From Myxococcales bacterium (lineage in GTDB: Bacteria; Myxococcota_A; UBA796; GCA-2862545), in NCBI GenBank assembly GCA_019634415.1, contig JAHQVJ010000247.1, forward strand, positions 1 to 64,000: a DNA stretch of 64,000 nt. The letters are read 5' to 3'. Below the pieces are notes generated by a model, which was given only the letters and a program-made list of their open reading frames with translations, had not been told where the DNA came from and made no database searches. Below, one piece after another: positions 55,515 through 63,979 of the stretch (positions within the stretch are counted from its first letter, which is position 1; every line of letters starts with the position of its first letter). Position numbers and translations under genes: made by a program.

Positions 55515-56618
55515 TCAGTCGGAGATGGCGTCCAGGTCGTCGACCACCGCCGTCACCAGCGAGTCGGGAATGGACACCATGGACCGGTTGTAGTCGGCCT
55601 TGGCGTACCACTTCGTGTCCTCACCGACGTCGGACCGCAGGATCTGAACGTTCCAGCCCCCCTCCTCGTCGTGGACGACGTAGCTGAACACAGGCTGCGG
55701 CTGTCCCTCCACCTCGTCGTCGGCCACGTAGCCACGCAGTCGTACGCGGAAGAGCTTGTCGATCCAGGTCCCCGCCGTCTCGTCGGCGTTGTTCGGATCG
55801 CTCGGACGGGCCCAGAACGCCGCCGTCGGATCGTCGGCATTCTGCTGCACGAAGGTGACGGTGGAGCCGGACGGCAGCTGCACGTCCACCTTGGACGCCT
55901 CCTCCGCCGTGATCGGGAACAAGCCGCGCTCCACGAGCCGCGTCGAGGCGAACTCGAGCGGCCGCAGGGTGGCATCGTCGACCAGGAAGTACCGATCTCC
56001 GTTGGCGACGTAGCGGTCCTTGCTGCCGTAGGTCTCTCCTCCGACCACCAGCGCGAGCTCGTCGTTGCGGCGCTTGACGGTCACGTTGGCGCTCGGATCG
56101 TCGAACCCGAAGGCGTCGGTGCCCATGTCGGAGGTCAACCGCAGCGCCCGCAGGGCCTGCAGCGGACCGAAGGACTTGAACAGGTCGTCGGCCTGAGCGT
56201 TGGCCAGGAAGGCGGTCGTGGTGGTCTCCACGTCGTACTCCACCTCGGGCTCTTCTTCCTCGGCCTCCTCTTCCTCCTCGTCGTGCTCCCCCTCGTGATC
56301 GTGGGGATCCTCGGCAGGCTCCTCTTCCTCGGCCTCCTCCTCCTCCTCGGCCTTCTCCGGATCGGGCATGACGGGCCGGGGCGTCTTCTTGCGGGTCGTG
56401 GACTCGACCCACAGGTAGTCGCCCTTGTCGTCACTCCGCCGGCTGATGACCGTGGTGGAGTCCTCGCTGTCCCAGGAGATGGACTCGATGTTCCGCTCGG
56501 AACCGGAGTACACGAAGGTCGTGCTGTCTCCCAGCTCCTCGGACTCGTCCGTCCAGATGAAGTAGGACCAGAGCATCGTCAGCGCGAGACACACCGACAG
56601 CATGATCACTTGGCGCAT
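55515..56618 (-). CDS. DUF4340 protein, accessory of the Gld-type ABC transporter
   Basis: A 367-residue membrane-anchored protein: an N-terminal signal/anchor (VIMLSVCLALTMLWSYFIW), then DUF4340-like repeats. A highly acidic Glu-rich insert lies at about residues 88-127, with DPHDHEGEHDE. This insert is unusual and could bind metal ions or form a flexible spacer. Its ATG shares one base with the upstream stop (TGATG), coupling it to the GldG-like gene. DUF4340 genes commonly follow GldFG genes. Confidence 0.8.
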   Translation of the reverse strand: MRQVIMLSVCLALTMLWSYFIWTDESEELGDSTTFVYSGSERNIESISWDSEDSTTVISRRSDDKGDYLWVESTTRKKTPRPVMPDPEKAEEEEEAEEEEPAEDPHDHEGEHDEEEEEAEEEEPEVEYDVETTTTAFLANAQADDLFKSFGPLQALRALRLTSDMGTDAFGFDDPSANVTVKRRNDELALVVGGETYGSKDRYVANGDRYFLVDDATLRPLEFASTRLVERGLFPITAEEASKVDVQLPSGSTVTFVQQNADDPTAAFWARPSDPNNADETAGTWIDKLFRVRLRGYVADDEVEGQPQPVFSYVVHDEEGGWNVQILRSDVGEDTKWYAKADYNRSMVSIPDSLVTAVVDDLDAISD

Positions 56619-58522
56619 CAGCTCCTCCTCTGCCGCGAGCGGATGAACAGGACTCCGGCGAGCAACACCATCCCCGGGACCGCCACCACGGCGGCGAGGA
56701 ACCACAACCAGTCCTCTTCTCGGGTGTGCTGGACCTTGACGTCCTCCTCGGACTCGACCTCACCCGCGATCTCTTCGTCGTGGGTCAGCCACTTGAACGT
56801 GTCCATGGCGAACACGGCGTTCGCCTGCAGGCGACTCACCAGCACGTCCGACAGGAAGCCCACGTCCCCGATCACGATGGCGCGCCCCTCCTGGGGCTCG
56901 TCGTCGTCCACCTCGTCGAGGGGCCTCGTGATGGCTGCGGCGATCTCGAACACCTGCTTGGGCTCGTCGGGATCGGCCAAGTAGTTGCCGTTGAGATCCT
57001 CCCAGGTGTTGGGCACGGTGCGGATCAAGGTGGTGACCTTGTTCTGCGTCTCCTCCGTCTTCGTGACGGCCATGGCCGTGGAGAACACCATGTGGGCCAC
57101 CTGGCTGTTCCGCGACAGCTGCTTGACGGAGGTGTGACTGCCGTACTTGTTGGTGGCGATGAAGACCCGGTCCGCCGGGCCGCCCCGCAGCTGAGCGTGG
57201 GTCTGGGCGTGGGCCAGCACGGCGTTGCCGGGCTGTACGCCGAGGTGAGCCAGCAGATCGGTCAGCGGATCCCCCTCGGGGTCCACCATCACGAGCATCG
57301 AGCCGCCAGCGTCCCAGTAGCGCTTCAGCGTCTCCACCTCGTCGTCCAGCAGAGGCTTGAGGGGGCCTGCCACCACCACGACGTCGGCGTCTTCGGGCAC
57401 CTCGTTGGCCGAGCCATCGGCCAGCCCGAAGGTCTTCACCTTCAGGCTCATGGTGCCCTCGAGCAGATCTCGCTTGTACAGGTTGATCTTGCGGAGCTGA
57501 TCGTCCTTCTCGCGCCAGTTCGCCTCACCGTGCCCTGCCAGGAAGTACACGGTGCGCTGCCCGCGCGTGAGCTTGATGAGGTGCTTCTGCACGGTGGAGT
57601 CGAGCTTGCGCAGCTCTCGTTTGGCGCGGTCGATGTTGGTGTTGAGCTTGAACTTCTCCGTGACCTCGCCCATGCGGAGCACCACGTGGCCGTTGTCACG
57701 GATCTTCAGCTCCTCGGCCAGCGCCGGATCGAGGGCTTGGTCCACCATCTGCACGCTCAGGCGGCCGCCGCTGCCCTCCGACAGCTCCTCGAAGTACGGC
57801 AGGATCTCCCGGCCCACGTCGTTGCCGGCCGGGAAGAACAGCAGCACCTCGATGGAGTCCACCAGGGTGTTGGCGATGGCCTTCGACGACTCCCCCGGCT
57901 TCGTGGTCCGGAAGTAGGCGAGATCGGCGTCAGCGTTCGAGGCGCTCGCCAGGTAGTTCACGGGGAACAGCAGCGCGATGGCCAGCGCCGCGTTCACGCC
58001 CGTGACCTGCAAGCTGTTCACGGCTCCGGCGGGCATCTTCACCGGATGCACCGACAGCAACCGGTCGATCATGAACGTGGGGATCAGGCCGATGAGCACC
58101 CCGATGGGGAACAAGCTCCACCACACCCCCTGCCAGCGGCCCAAGGCGTCGGGGTCGTCGAACCCCAGCATGTCGGTCACGCTCTGGAGCGTGAGGCCGT
58201 ACAGCAGCAGCGAGGCCGCAGCCACGCCGCTCCAGACCAACGCCCGGCGGTGTGCGTCCTGACGCTCGCCCTCGGAGTTGTTCATGGCGTAGTAGCGCAG
58301 CCCCACGGAGCCCAGCACCAAGGCCAGGCCGAGGCCGCCCACGGGGAGCCGAACGCTCCCCTCGCCCAGCATGCGCTCCCCGAGGAACAACGTGCCCAGA
58401 CCCAGCAGCATCACCAGGCCGGAGCCGTTGGAGCGCGTCACGACGTCGCGCACCATCACCACCAAGGCGGCGGCGAGGCCCACGGCGAACAGCAGTCCGA
58501 TTCCAATCGATAGGCTCGACAT
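56618..58522 (-). CDS. GldG-family ABC transporter substrate-side protein
   Basis: A 634-residue protein. The N-terminal part has five or six membrane segments (about residues 3-200). A large extracytoplasmic domain of the GldG/IFT52-like type follows: RTVYFLAGHGEANW, DADVVVVAGPLKPL and YWDAGGSMLVMVDPEGDPL. One C-terminal membrane segment (WLWFLAAVVAVPGMVLLAGVLF) and a basic tail end it. Family members work with an ABC ATPase and permease, in Bacteroidetes for gliding; the role outside that phylum is unproved. It starts three bases after the permease gene. Confidence 0.85.
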   Translation of the reverse strand: MSSLSIGIGLLFAVGLAAALVVMVRDVVTRSNGSGLVMLLGLGTLFLGERMLGEGSVRLPVGGLGLALVLGSVGLRYYAMNNSEGERQDAHRRALVWSGVAAASLLLYGLTLQSVTDMLGFDDPDALGRWQGVWWSLFPIGVLIGLIPTFMIDRLLSVHPVKMPAGAVNSLQVTGVNAALAIALLFPVNYLASASNADADLAYFRTTKPGESSKAIANTLVDSIEVLLFFPAGNDVGREILPYFEELSEGSGGRLSVQMVDQALDPALAEELKIRDNGHVVLRMGEVTEKFKLNTNIDRAKRELRKLDSTVQKHLIKLTRGQRTVYFLAGHGEANWREKDDQLRKINLYKRDLLEGTMSLKVKTFGLADGSANEVPEDADVVVVAGPLKPLLDDEVETLKRYWDAGGSMLVMVDPEGDPLTDLLAHLGVQPGNAVLAHAQTHAQLRGGPADRVFIATNKYGSHTSVKQLSRNSQVAHMVFSTAMAVTKTEETQNKVTTLIRTVPNTWEDLNGNYLADPDEPKQVFEIAAAITRPLDEVDDDEPQEGRAIVIGDVGFLSDVLVSRLQANAVFAMDTFKWLTHDEEIAGEVESEEDVKVQHTREEDWLWFLAAVVAVPGMVLLAGVLFIRSRQRRS

Positions 58523-58525
58523 CGA

Positions 58526-59254
58526 TCACTCCCACCGACGGGTGTTGAGGACGTAGGTCGACAGCAGCAGGAGCACTCCAGTGACGCTGAGCTGGTAGAC
58601 CAAGCCGGAGAACGTGACGCGGCCTTCCTGGAAGGGCACGAAGTGCTCGTTGAAGATCGCGGTGTACGCGATGACGTCGTTGAAGGGCGGCTCCACCGAC
58701 TCGGCCAGCATCCAGGAGATGATGGCCATGTAGATCGCCACCAACCCGCCCACGATGCCGGCAGCGAGCTGGTTGCGGAACAGGGCCGAGAAGAACACGC
58801 CGAGGCTGGCGGCCACCCCTCCCCCGAGGAGCACACCGGTGTAGCCGGTGAAGATGTGGGCGAGGCTGACCTTGCCGTTCACGAAGATGAGCAGGGGCAT
58901 GTGCAGGGTGAGCGCAGCGTACAGGCCCACCATCCCGAGGGCCGCGAGCCACTTGCCCAGCACCACGTCGCCATCGGTGACGACCGAGGTGCGCAGCAGC
59001 ACGTCGGTGCCGTGGGCGTGCTCGTCCGCCAAGCTGCGCATGGTCAGCAGGATGGCCGTGGCCACCGAGAAGCCCCAGCACAGCTCGAAGAAGGCCTCGA
59101 GGATCTCGTGGGAGTAGTTCGCCTTGTCGGCCCCCAGGGCGAAGACATGGAAGAACACGCCGTTCCCGAGCAGCAACGCGGCGATGATGATGTACGCCGA
59201 GTATCCCTGCAGGTACGACGCCAGATCGCGTCGAGCGATCACCAGGGCGTTCAT
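58526..59254 (-). CDS. ABC-2 type permease (GldF-like)
   Basis: A 242-residue integral membrane protein with about six hydrophobic segments (AYIIIAALLLGNGVFF, FSVATAILLTMRSL, LGMVGLYAALTL, and others). The sequence TMRSLADEHAHGTDVLLRTSV is the cytoplasmic coupling region typical of ABC-2/GldF permeases. Its ATG overlaps the ATPase stop as ATGA. It supplies the membrane channel of the transporter. Confidence 0.85.
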   Translation of the reverse strand: MNALVIARRDLASYLQGYSAYIIIAALLLGNGVFFHVFALGADKANYSHEILEAFFELCWGFSVATAILLTMRSLADEHAHGTDVLLRTSVVTDGDVVLGKWLAALGMVGLYAALTLHMPLLIFVNGKVSLAHIFTGYTGVLLGGGVAASLGVFFSALFRNQLAAGIVGGLVAIYMAIISWMLAESVEPPFNDVIAYTAIFNEHFVPFQEGRVTFSGLVYQLSVTGVLLLLSTYVLNTRRWE

Positions 59255-60180
59255 GCGGCCTCCTGATGGGTCAGACCGAGGAAGATCTCCTCGAGCTCGT
59301 CTTCGGGGTCCTCGACCAGTCGCAGACCGAAGCCCGCGCCCGCGATCTCGGGAAGCAGCTCCTCGCGCTGGTCGCTGGGCATCACCACCAAGGCCCGAGC
59401 GAAGCCGTCCTCCGTCTCCTTCATGGTGACCTTGGTGACGCGGTCGCTGCCGTCGAGGAAGGCCTCGAACTTGCTGGCATCACCGCGCACGGTGACCACC
59501 AGCCTCGAGCTCTCGCCGCTGCGAGCCATCAGCTCGGCCTCGGTGCCCTGAGCCACCAGCTTGCCGCTCCCGATCACGAGGATCCGGTCGCAGGTCTGGC
59601 TGACCTCCGAGAGGATGTGGCTGCTGATGATGACGGCGTGCTTCTCGCCCAGGCTCCGCACCACCTTGCGCATCTCCACGATCTGCGCAGGGTCGAGGCC
59701 ACTGATGGGCTCGTCGAGGATCACCAGCTTGGGACTGTGCACGATGGCCTGCGCGATACCGACGCGCTTCTTGTAGCCATGGGACAGCGTGCCGATCACC
59801 TGCTCCTCGCGGCCCACGAGGTCGGCCATGCGGATGACCTCGGGGAGTCGTCGGTCGATCGCCTCGGGGTCCATGCCCTTGATTCGGCCGATGTGTCGCA
59901 GGAAGGCCGTGACGGTCATCTCGGTGTACAGCGGCGGATCTTCGGTGAGGAATCCGATTCGCGCGCGCAAGTGGGGCTGCTCGAGCAGATCCATCTCGTC
60001 GATCCGGACGGTACCGGACGACGGGGCCAACAGGCCCGCGAGGATCTTGAGGCAGGTGGACTTTCCCGCGCCGTTCAGGCCGAGAAGTCCGATGATCTCT
60101 CCCTCGTTGAGCTCGAACGACACGTCTTGCAGCGCCGCGAATTCGCCGTAGAACCGCGTAAGGTCTCGCACCTCGATCAT
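59251..60180 (-). CDS. ABC transporter ATPase (GldA-like)
   Basis: A 309-residue ATPase. Walker A GLNGAGKST (about residues 37-45), signature LSHGYKKRV, Walker B LVILDEP and the H-loop ISSHIL are complete. The C-terminal 80 residues form an extra domain found in GldA/CcmA-type exporters. It is the first gene of a four-gene operon. A 65-base gap upstream separates it from a small membrane protein gene. Confidence 0.93.
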   Translation of the reverse strand: MIEVRDLTRFYGEFAALQDVSFELNEGEIIGLLGLNGAGKSTCLKILAGLLAPSSGTVRIDEMDLLEQPHLRARIGFLTEDPPLYTEMTVTAFLRHIGRIKGMDPEAIDRRLPEVIRMADLVGREEQVIGTLSHGYKKRVGIAQAIVHSPKLVILDEPISGLDPAQIVEMRKVVRSLGEKHAVIISSHILSEVSQTCDRILVIGSGKLVAQGTEAELMARSGESSRLVVTVRGDASKFEAFLDGSDRVTKVTMKETEDGFARALVVMPSDQREELLPEIAGAGFGLRLVEDPEDELEEIFLGLTHQEAA

Positions 60181-60245
60181 GTGGGGTCCTCCGGTGGGCG
60201 CGGGTGGGTAGTCACCACGCTAGCCGGCGTCAAGGACCCTTGGCG

Positions 60246-60434
60246 CTACGGTTTGTCGCTGGATCGATGGTGAGCGGCCCCGTCCACCACCTCGGGCGCG
60301 GAGGTGAACCACCAGACTCCCCAGACCAACCCCAACAACGAGATGAAGAGAGTGGTGAGCGCACGCGCGGCGGGAGGGGAGCCGGGCAGTCCGCGTCGCG
60401 GAGGCTCCTCGGGAGCTACCTCGGGCCGACCCAT
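60246..60434 (-). CDS. small single-pass membrane protein
   Basis: A 62-residue protein with a Pro-rich N-terminus and one membrane segment (ALTTLFISLLGLVWGVWWF). The ATG at 60434 is preceded by GGGAG four bases away. It overlaps the preceding gene by 19 bases in another frame. Function is unknown; its place ahead of the ABC operon suggests, weakly, a shared transcript. Confidence 0.45.
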   Translation of the reverse strand: MGRPEVAPEEPPRRGLPGSPPAARALTTLFISLLGLVWGVWWFTSAPEVVDGAAHHRSSDKP

Positions 60435-60754
60435 GCCGCTCCCACTCCACAAGTGACCGCGACCCCGAGCAGCGTGCCGCTCGTGATCACCCAGCCCGAG
60501 CGCATCCCGGAGGGACCGATGGGCACCTCGGACGCAGCGGGGCGCCGTGCGAGCGCATAGCTCCCGGCGGAGAGCGTGGAGGCACCCGCCAAGCAAGCCA
60601 TGAAGCGCCGCTGCCGCCGCTTGCTGGCGGCGAACACCACTCGCCGCTCGGGCAGGGCCACGTAGGCGTCGACGGGGGAGATGGGGGGCACCACGGACGG
60701 AAGCGGCACGTCGTTGGCCTGCACCAACGCGGCGATCATCAAGGGAAACGGCAT
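60416..60754 (-). CDS. small membrane protein of unknown function
   Basis: A 112-residue protein with a hydrophobic start (MPFPLMIAALVQA) and two membrane segments (about residues 52-68, FMACLAGASTLSAGSYAL, and 88-107, VITSGTLLGVAVTCGVGAAW), separated by a basic loop. The ATG at 60754 follows GAGG. No family is recognised, and it could be a chance frame, but codon use is like its neighbours. Confidence 0.5.
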   Translation of the reverse strand: MPFPLMIAALVQANDVPLPSVVPPISPVDAYVALPERRVVFAASKRRQRRFMACLAGASTLSAGSYALARRPAASEVPIGPSGMRSGWVITSGTLLGVAVTCGVGAAWVGPR

Positions 60755-60824
60755 GGATCCTCGCGTCTGGGACGATCCCGGAAGGGGGACATCCCCACTT
60801 CGACCTCACACCGCGAGGCTTGAG

Positions 60825-61835
60825 TCAGTCCTCGATGCCTCGGATCAGGGCTCTGACCGCGGACACTCCTCGCTCCACGTGCTTGCGGGGCCGCCGCGGG
60901 TTGTACCAGCGAAAGGGCGTGCGGAGATCCTTGCGCAGGCGCCACGGCCGGATCCCCGATCGCGTCAGCTCCATGAGGAAGGCCTCGGTGCCATACTCGC
61001 CGTAGAGGTGGTCGATCTCGGTGCCCTGGGCGCGGAAGAAGAACCCCCAGCGGGACAGCTGGCGGGGACGATACGCCCCGGCTCCCTGCGCCGCCTCCAT
61101 GCTGCGCCCCAGTGCCACGAAGCGGCGATGGTCCTCGGCCCTGCGCCAGCGACCCGACCACGGGTAGTAGTGGTAGCCCCCGAACGCGTGCAGCGAGACG
61201 GCTCGGTCGTACAGCTGCCGCCGCGCGAGCGCATCGAGCGCCTGGGTCTCCGGCTGCGACAGCGCGCCGGTGGGAGACGTGGCGTGGTAGCCCGGCAGCA
61301 GCCGACGCCAGATGGAGCGAGACTCGCGGTGCACGGCGAAGTCACGGTTGAGATCCACCGGCGGACTCGCCCCGTTCCCACGCCGGAAGGCCTTGAATCG
61401 ACCGATAGCCACGTCCGACTCGGACTTCACGCGGCCGTCCACGTTCAGCACCGGGATCACCGTGACGGAGATCCCGGGGACCGGCCTGCGGATCAGCTCC
61501 TCGAGGATCTGCACCGCCACCTCCACGCTGATCCACTCGGTGGGATGGATCCCCGCGAACACCAGGACGCGCTCCACCACGGGTTCGTGAGGCTCAGCCA
61601 CGTGGAAGGCGTAGATCGGTCGACCGCGCGTGGTGGTGCCCAGCGTCTCGATCCGCACGGCGGCCGGACGCTCTTCGGCCAGATCCACCAGGCGATCGAA
61701 GTGGGTCGACATGAAGCTGTAGCCCTCCACCAGCTCCGGTGGATCGAGCATGGCGGGGAACTCTCGGGTGAAGGCTCGAACGTCGGCCACCTCGGCGGCG
61801 ACGGCAGCAGCGATGGCCCACAGCGCAGCGGTCAT
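60825..61835 (-). CDS. exported M14 zinc carboxypeptidase
   Basis: A 336-residue M14 carboxypeptidase. Signal peptide MTAALWAIAAAVAAEV. Zinc ligands His and Glu are in AGIHPTEWIS and the later His in AVSLHAFGGYHYYPW; the substrate Asn-Arg pair is VDLNRDF and the catalytic Glu is in FLMELTRSG. It removes C-terminal residues from peptides or peptidoglycan stems. ATG 61835 is chosen for its signal peptide and GGGAG six bases before it. It is divergent from the helicase gene with 32 bases between starts. Confidence 0.88.
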   Translation of the reverse strand: MTAALWAIAAAVAAEVADVRAFTREFPAMLDPPELVEGYSFMSTHFDRLVDLAEERPAAVRIETLGTTTRGRPIYAFHVAEPHEPVVERVLVFAGIHPTEWISVEVAVQILEELIRRPVPGISVTVIPVLNVDGRVKSESDVAIGRFKAFRRGNGASPPVDLNRDFAVHRESRSIWRRLLPGYHATSPTGALSQPETQALDALARRQLYDRAVSLHAFGGYHYYPWSGRWRRAEDHRRFVALGRSMEAAQGAGAYRPRQLSRWGFFFRAQGTEIDHLYGEYGTEAFLMELTRSGIRPWRLRKDLRTPFRWYNPRRPRKHVERGVSAVRALIRGIED

Positions 61836-61867
61836 GGATGGCTCCCTCGCCACGTTAGCTGACGCCG

Positions 61868-63232
61868 ATGTCCGCTGCCCTGCTCACCTTCGACCGCGGC
61901 ACACTGCTCCTCGAAGGCATCGACCGCCAGCTGGTACCCGCTGCCTTCCGCTTCGACGATCGCGTGGGGATGTGGCGCGCTCCCGCCCAGGCGTACCACG
62001 ACGTGGTGCTGGCACTGCACAACAGCGGCACCCCCTACCGCGACGAGGCCCGCGCCTACGATCGGCTGGATCGGGACTGGAGCTCCGCGCGCACCCCCCG
62101 AGACTACCAGCGGGAGGCCACCGATGCCTGGCACGCGGGGGGCCGGCGAGGGGTGGTGGTCTTGCCCACGGGAGCTGGCAAGTCCTTCGTGGCCGAGCTG
62201 TGCATCGCCGAGGCCAACCGCCACGCCCTGGTGGTGGCTCCCACCCTGGACCTGGTGTCGCAGTGGTACGACACCCTGGTGCGCGGCTTCGGAGAGCCCA
62301 TCGGCGTGCTGGGGGGCGGGATCCGCGAGGTCGCCGACCTCACGGTGGCCACCTACGACTCAGCGCACCTGTACGCCGAGCGCTACGGCAACCGCTTCGG
62401 GCTGCTGGTCTTCGACGAGGTGCATCACCTACCCGGGCCCAGCTACCGTCTTTCGGCGGCCTCGAGCCTCGCCCCGTGGCGCCTCGGGCTCACGGCCACG
62501 CTGGAGGGCTCCGACGGTGCCCCGGCCGACGTGGGGGACCTGGTGGGGCCGGTGCTGTATCGACGCACCGTCACCGAGCTCGCGGGCGAGTTCCTGGCCG
62601 AGTACCGCACCGAGGTGGTCACGGTGGATCTATCCGACGAGGAGCGCGAGGCCTACGACGATGCCGTGGACCACTACCGCGCGTTCCGCGAGGACAAGGG
62701 CCTGACCGGTGGCCGAGGCGGCTTCCAGCAGTTCCTGCGCGAGGCAGGGCGCTCCAAGGCCGGTCGGCAGGCGCTGGCCGCGTTCCGGACCAGCCGGCGG
62801 ATCCTCCAGCGCACACCGCGCAAGCTCGCCATGCTGTCGGAGATCCTGGTCCGCCACGCAAAGGGCCGTGCGCTGGTGTTCACGAGCGACAACGCCACGG
62901 CATACCGGGTGTCCCGCTCGCTGCTCCTGCCGGTGATCACCCACCAGACCGATCCGAAGGAGCGGCGCGCGCTGCTCACCGCGTTCGGAGACGGTACCCT
63001 GCCCACCTTGGTGACCTCGCGGGTCCTCAACGAGGGGGTGGATCTCCCCGAGGCGGACGTGGCGGTGATCCTGTCGGGCACGGGCACGGTTCGCGAGCAC
63101 GTCCAGCGGCTCGGGCGGATCCTGCGCAAGCGCGAGGGCAAGCAGGCGATCCTGTACGAGCTGGTGGTGGCGGACTCGGCGGAGGAGTACACCAGCCGGC
63201 GTCGGCGGGATCACGAAGCCTACCAGCGCTGA
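61868..63232 (+). CDS. XPB-like SF2 DNA helicase
   Basis: A 454-residue superfamily 2 helicase of the XPB/Rad25 type. An N-terminal damage-recognition-like part (about residues 1-75) precedes motif I PTGAGKS, motif II VFDEVHH, motif III LTATL and motif VI QRLGRILRK. In many prokaryotes it works in DNA repair with a Bax1 (DUF790) nuclease; none is next to it here. It ends 12 bases from the convergent DCC gene. Confidence 0.88.
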   Translation: MSAALLTFDRGTLLLEGIDRQLVPAAFRFDDRVGMWRAPAQAYHDVVLALHNSGTPYRDEARAYDRLDRDWSSARTPRDYQREATDAWHAGGRRGVVVLPTGAGKSFVAELCIAEANRHALVVAPTLDLVSQWYDTLVRGFGEPIGVLGGGIREVADLTVATYDSAHLYAERYGNRFGLLVFDEVHHLPGPSYRLSAASSLAPWRLGLTATLEGSDGAPADVGDLVGPVLYRRTVTELAGEFLAEYRTEVVTVDLSDEEREAYDDAVDHYRAFREDKGLTGGRGGFQQFLREAGRSKAGRQALAAFRTSRRILQRTPRKLAMLSEILVRHAKGRALVFTSDNATAYRVSRSLLLPVITHQTDPKERRALLTAFGDGTLPTLVTSRVLNEGVDLPEADVAVILSGTGTVREHVQRLGRILRKREGKQAILYELVVADSAEEYTSRRRRDHEAYQR

Positions 63233-63244
63233 GCTCGCCCCAGG

Positions 63245-63604
63245 CTACGTGCTGTCCCCGCGAAACGCGAAGCGCGCCGCAAAGCGCCGGTTGCGAGCCA
63301 CCCAGTCGTAGACGGGCCCGGTGAACCAGCGCATGGGAGCCCAGCGGAGCCATCCCACGAGGGCGCCGTAGCCCAGGCCTTCGTACACGTGGATCACGGC
63401 CCGATCGCCCACCAGGGTCTCACCGTCGGCCGTGATCACGTGTAGCGACTCTTCGCACCGTGCGCGCAGCACGTCGTTCATGGGCGGCGAGGGAGCGTCC
63501 TGGTAGGCCACAACCTCGAATCGCCCATTCCGATCACGGCGCCTGACCCAGGCGCCGAATCGTCTTCACAGCCCTCACAGGCCGTCGATGAAGACCCAGT
63601 CCAT
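63245..63604 (-). CDS. DCC-family (DUF393) thiol oxidoreductase, predicted UxxU selenoprotein
   Basis: Read from ATG 63604, the frame gives 119 residues of a DCC-family protein if in-frame TGA codons 10 and 13 (63577-63575 and 63568-63566) are read as selenocysteine. The motif is then DGLUGLURRFGAWVRRRD; the family has DGxCxxC in that place. The rest fits DUF393 to the end (TLVGDRAVIHVYEGLG; VYDWVARNRRFAARF). A GGU-loop hairpin at 63531-63562 suits a bacterial SECIS. Without recoding only a GTG-started fragment from 63511 is callable. A pseudogene is the alternative. It follows the TRL-like gene by 39 bases. Confidence 0.8.
63531..63562 (-). promoter_or_regulatory. predicted bacterial SECIS element
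   Basis: In the mRNA, a perfect 8-base-pair stem (63549-63556 with 63538-63545) carries a GGU loop (63548-63546). A lower CGAT/AUCG stem lies below a small internal loop. The loop begins 17 bases after the second UGA and 26 after the first, both within the spacing known for bacterial SECIS. The loop context GGUC matches the SelB-binding loop of E. coli fdhF as I recall it. Confidence 0.7.
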
Positions 63605-63643
63605 GCCTGGGTCCGTAACGTCGACGGGCGCGCGCTGACGCCC

Positions 63644-63979
63644 CTAGCCGTCCGCGCCGCCCGTGCCGCTGACGATCGTGCAGTAGGTGGCCACGATGCC
63701 CAAGATGTTCCGGATCGAGGAGTCCACGGCGGAGATGTTGCGGATCCCGCCGGCATCCGCCGCAGCTCGGATCGACGCATCGCCGGTGGTGACCAGCCCC
63801 AGGATGGAGGTGGCGCAGGCCTCCCCCTTCTTGCGGCCGATGTTGTTCTCGGTCACCTGCACACCCGTGGTGGCGTCCGCGTAGAACACGGCGAGCGGCA
63901 CGCCCTTGCCCTGGAACGCGATTCCGGCGCAGCCGGTCAGCGCCATGAGCACCACGGGCACGGCCATGAGCTTGTACAT
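63644..63979 (-). CDS. TRL-like family lipoprotein
   Basis: A 111-residue protein with a standard lipoprotein signal (VVLMALTGC). The mature part matches the TRL-like family of small Gly-rich lipoproteins: GVQVTENNIGRKKGEACATSILGLVTTGDASI and a terminal TYCTIVSG. Two mature Cys (EACA, ATYCT) may pair. The function is unknown; the family name comes from a tRNA-linked locus, but no tRNA is seen here. GGAGG lies five bases before the ATG. It may share a transcript with the DCC gene, whose product handles thiols. Confidence 0.8.
   Translation of the reverse strand: MYKLMAVPVVLMALTGCAGIAFQGKGVPLAVFYADATTGVQVTENNIGRKKGEACATSILGLVTTGDASIRAAADAGGIRNISAVDSSIRNILGIVATYCTIVSGTGGADG

Noticed and set aside
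63245-63511. Reading the DCC gene as an 88-residue protein starting at GTG 63511
   Set aside because: It would begin inside the fold and lack the DGxCxxC active site, and no ribosome site precedes this GTG. The upstream frame is family-like once TGA is read as Sec.
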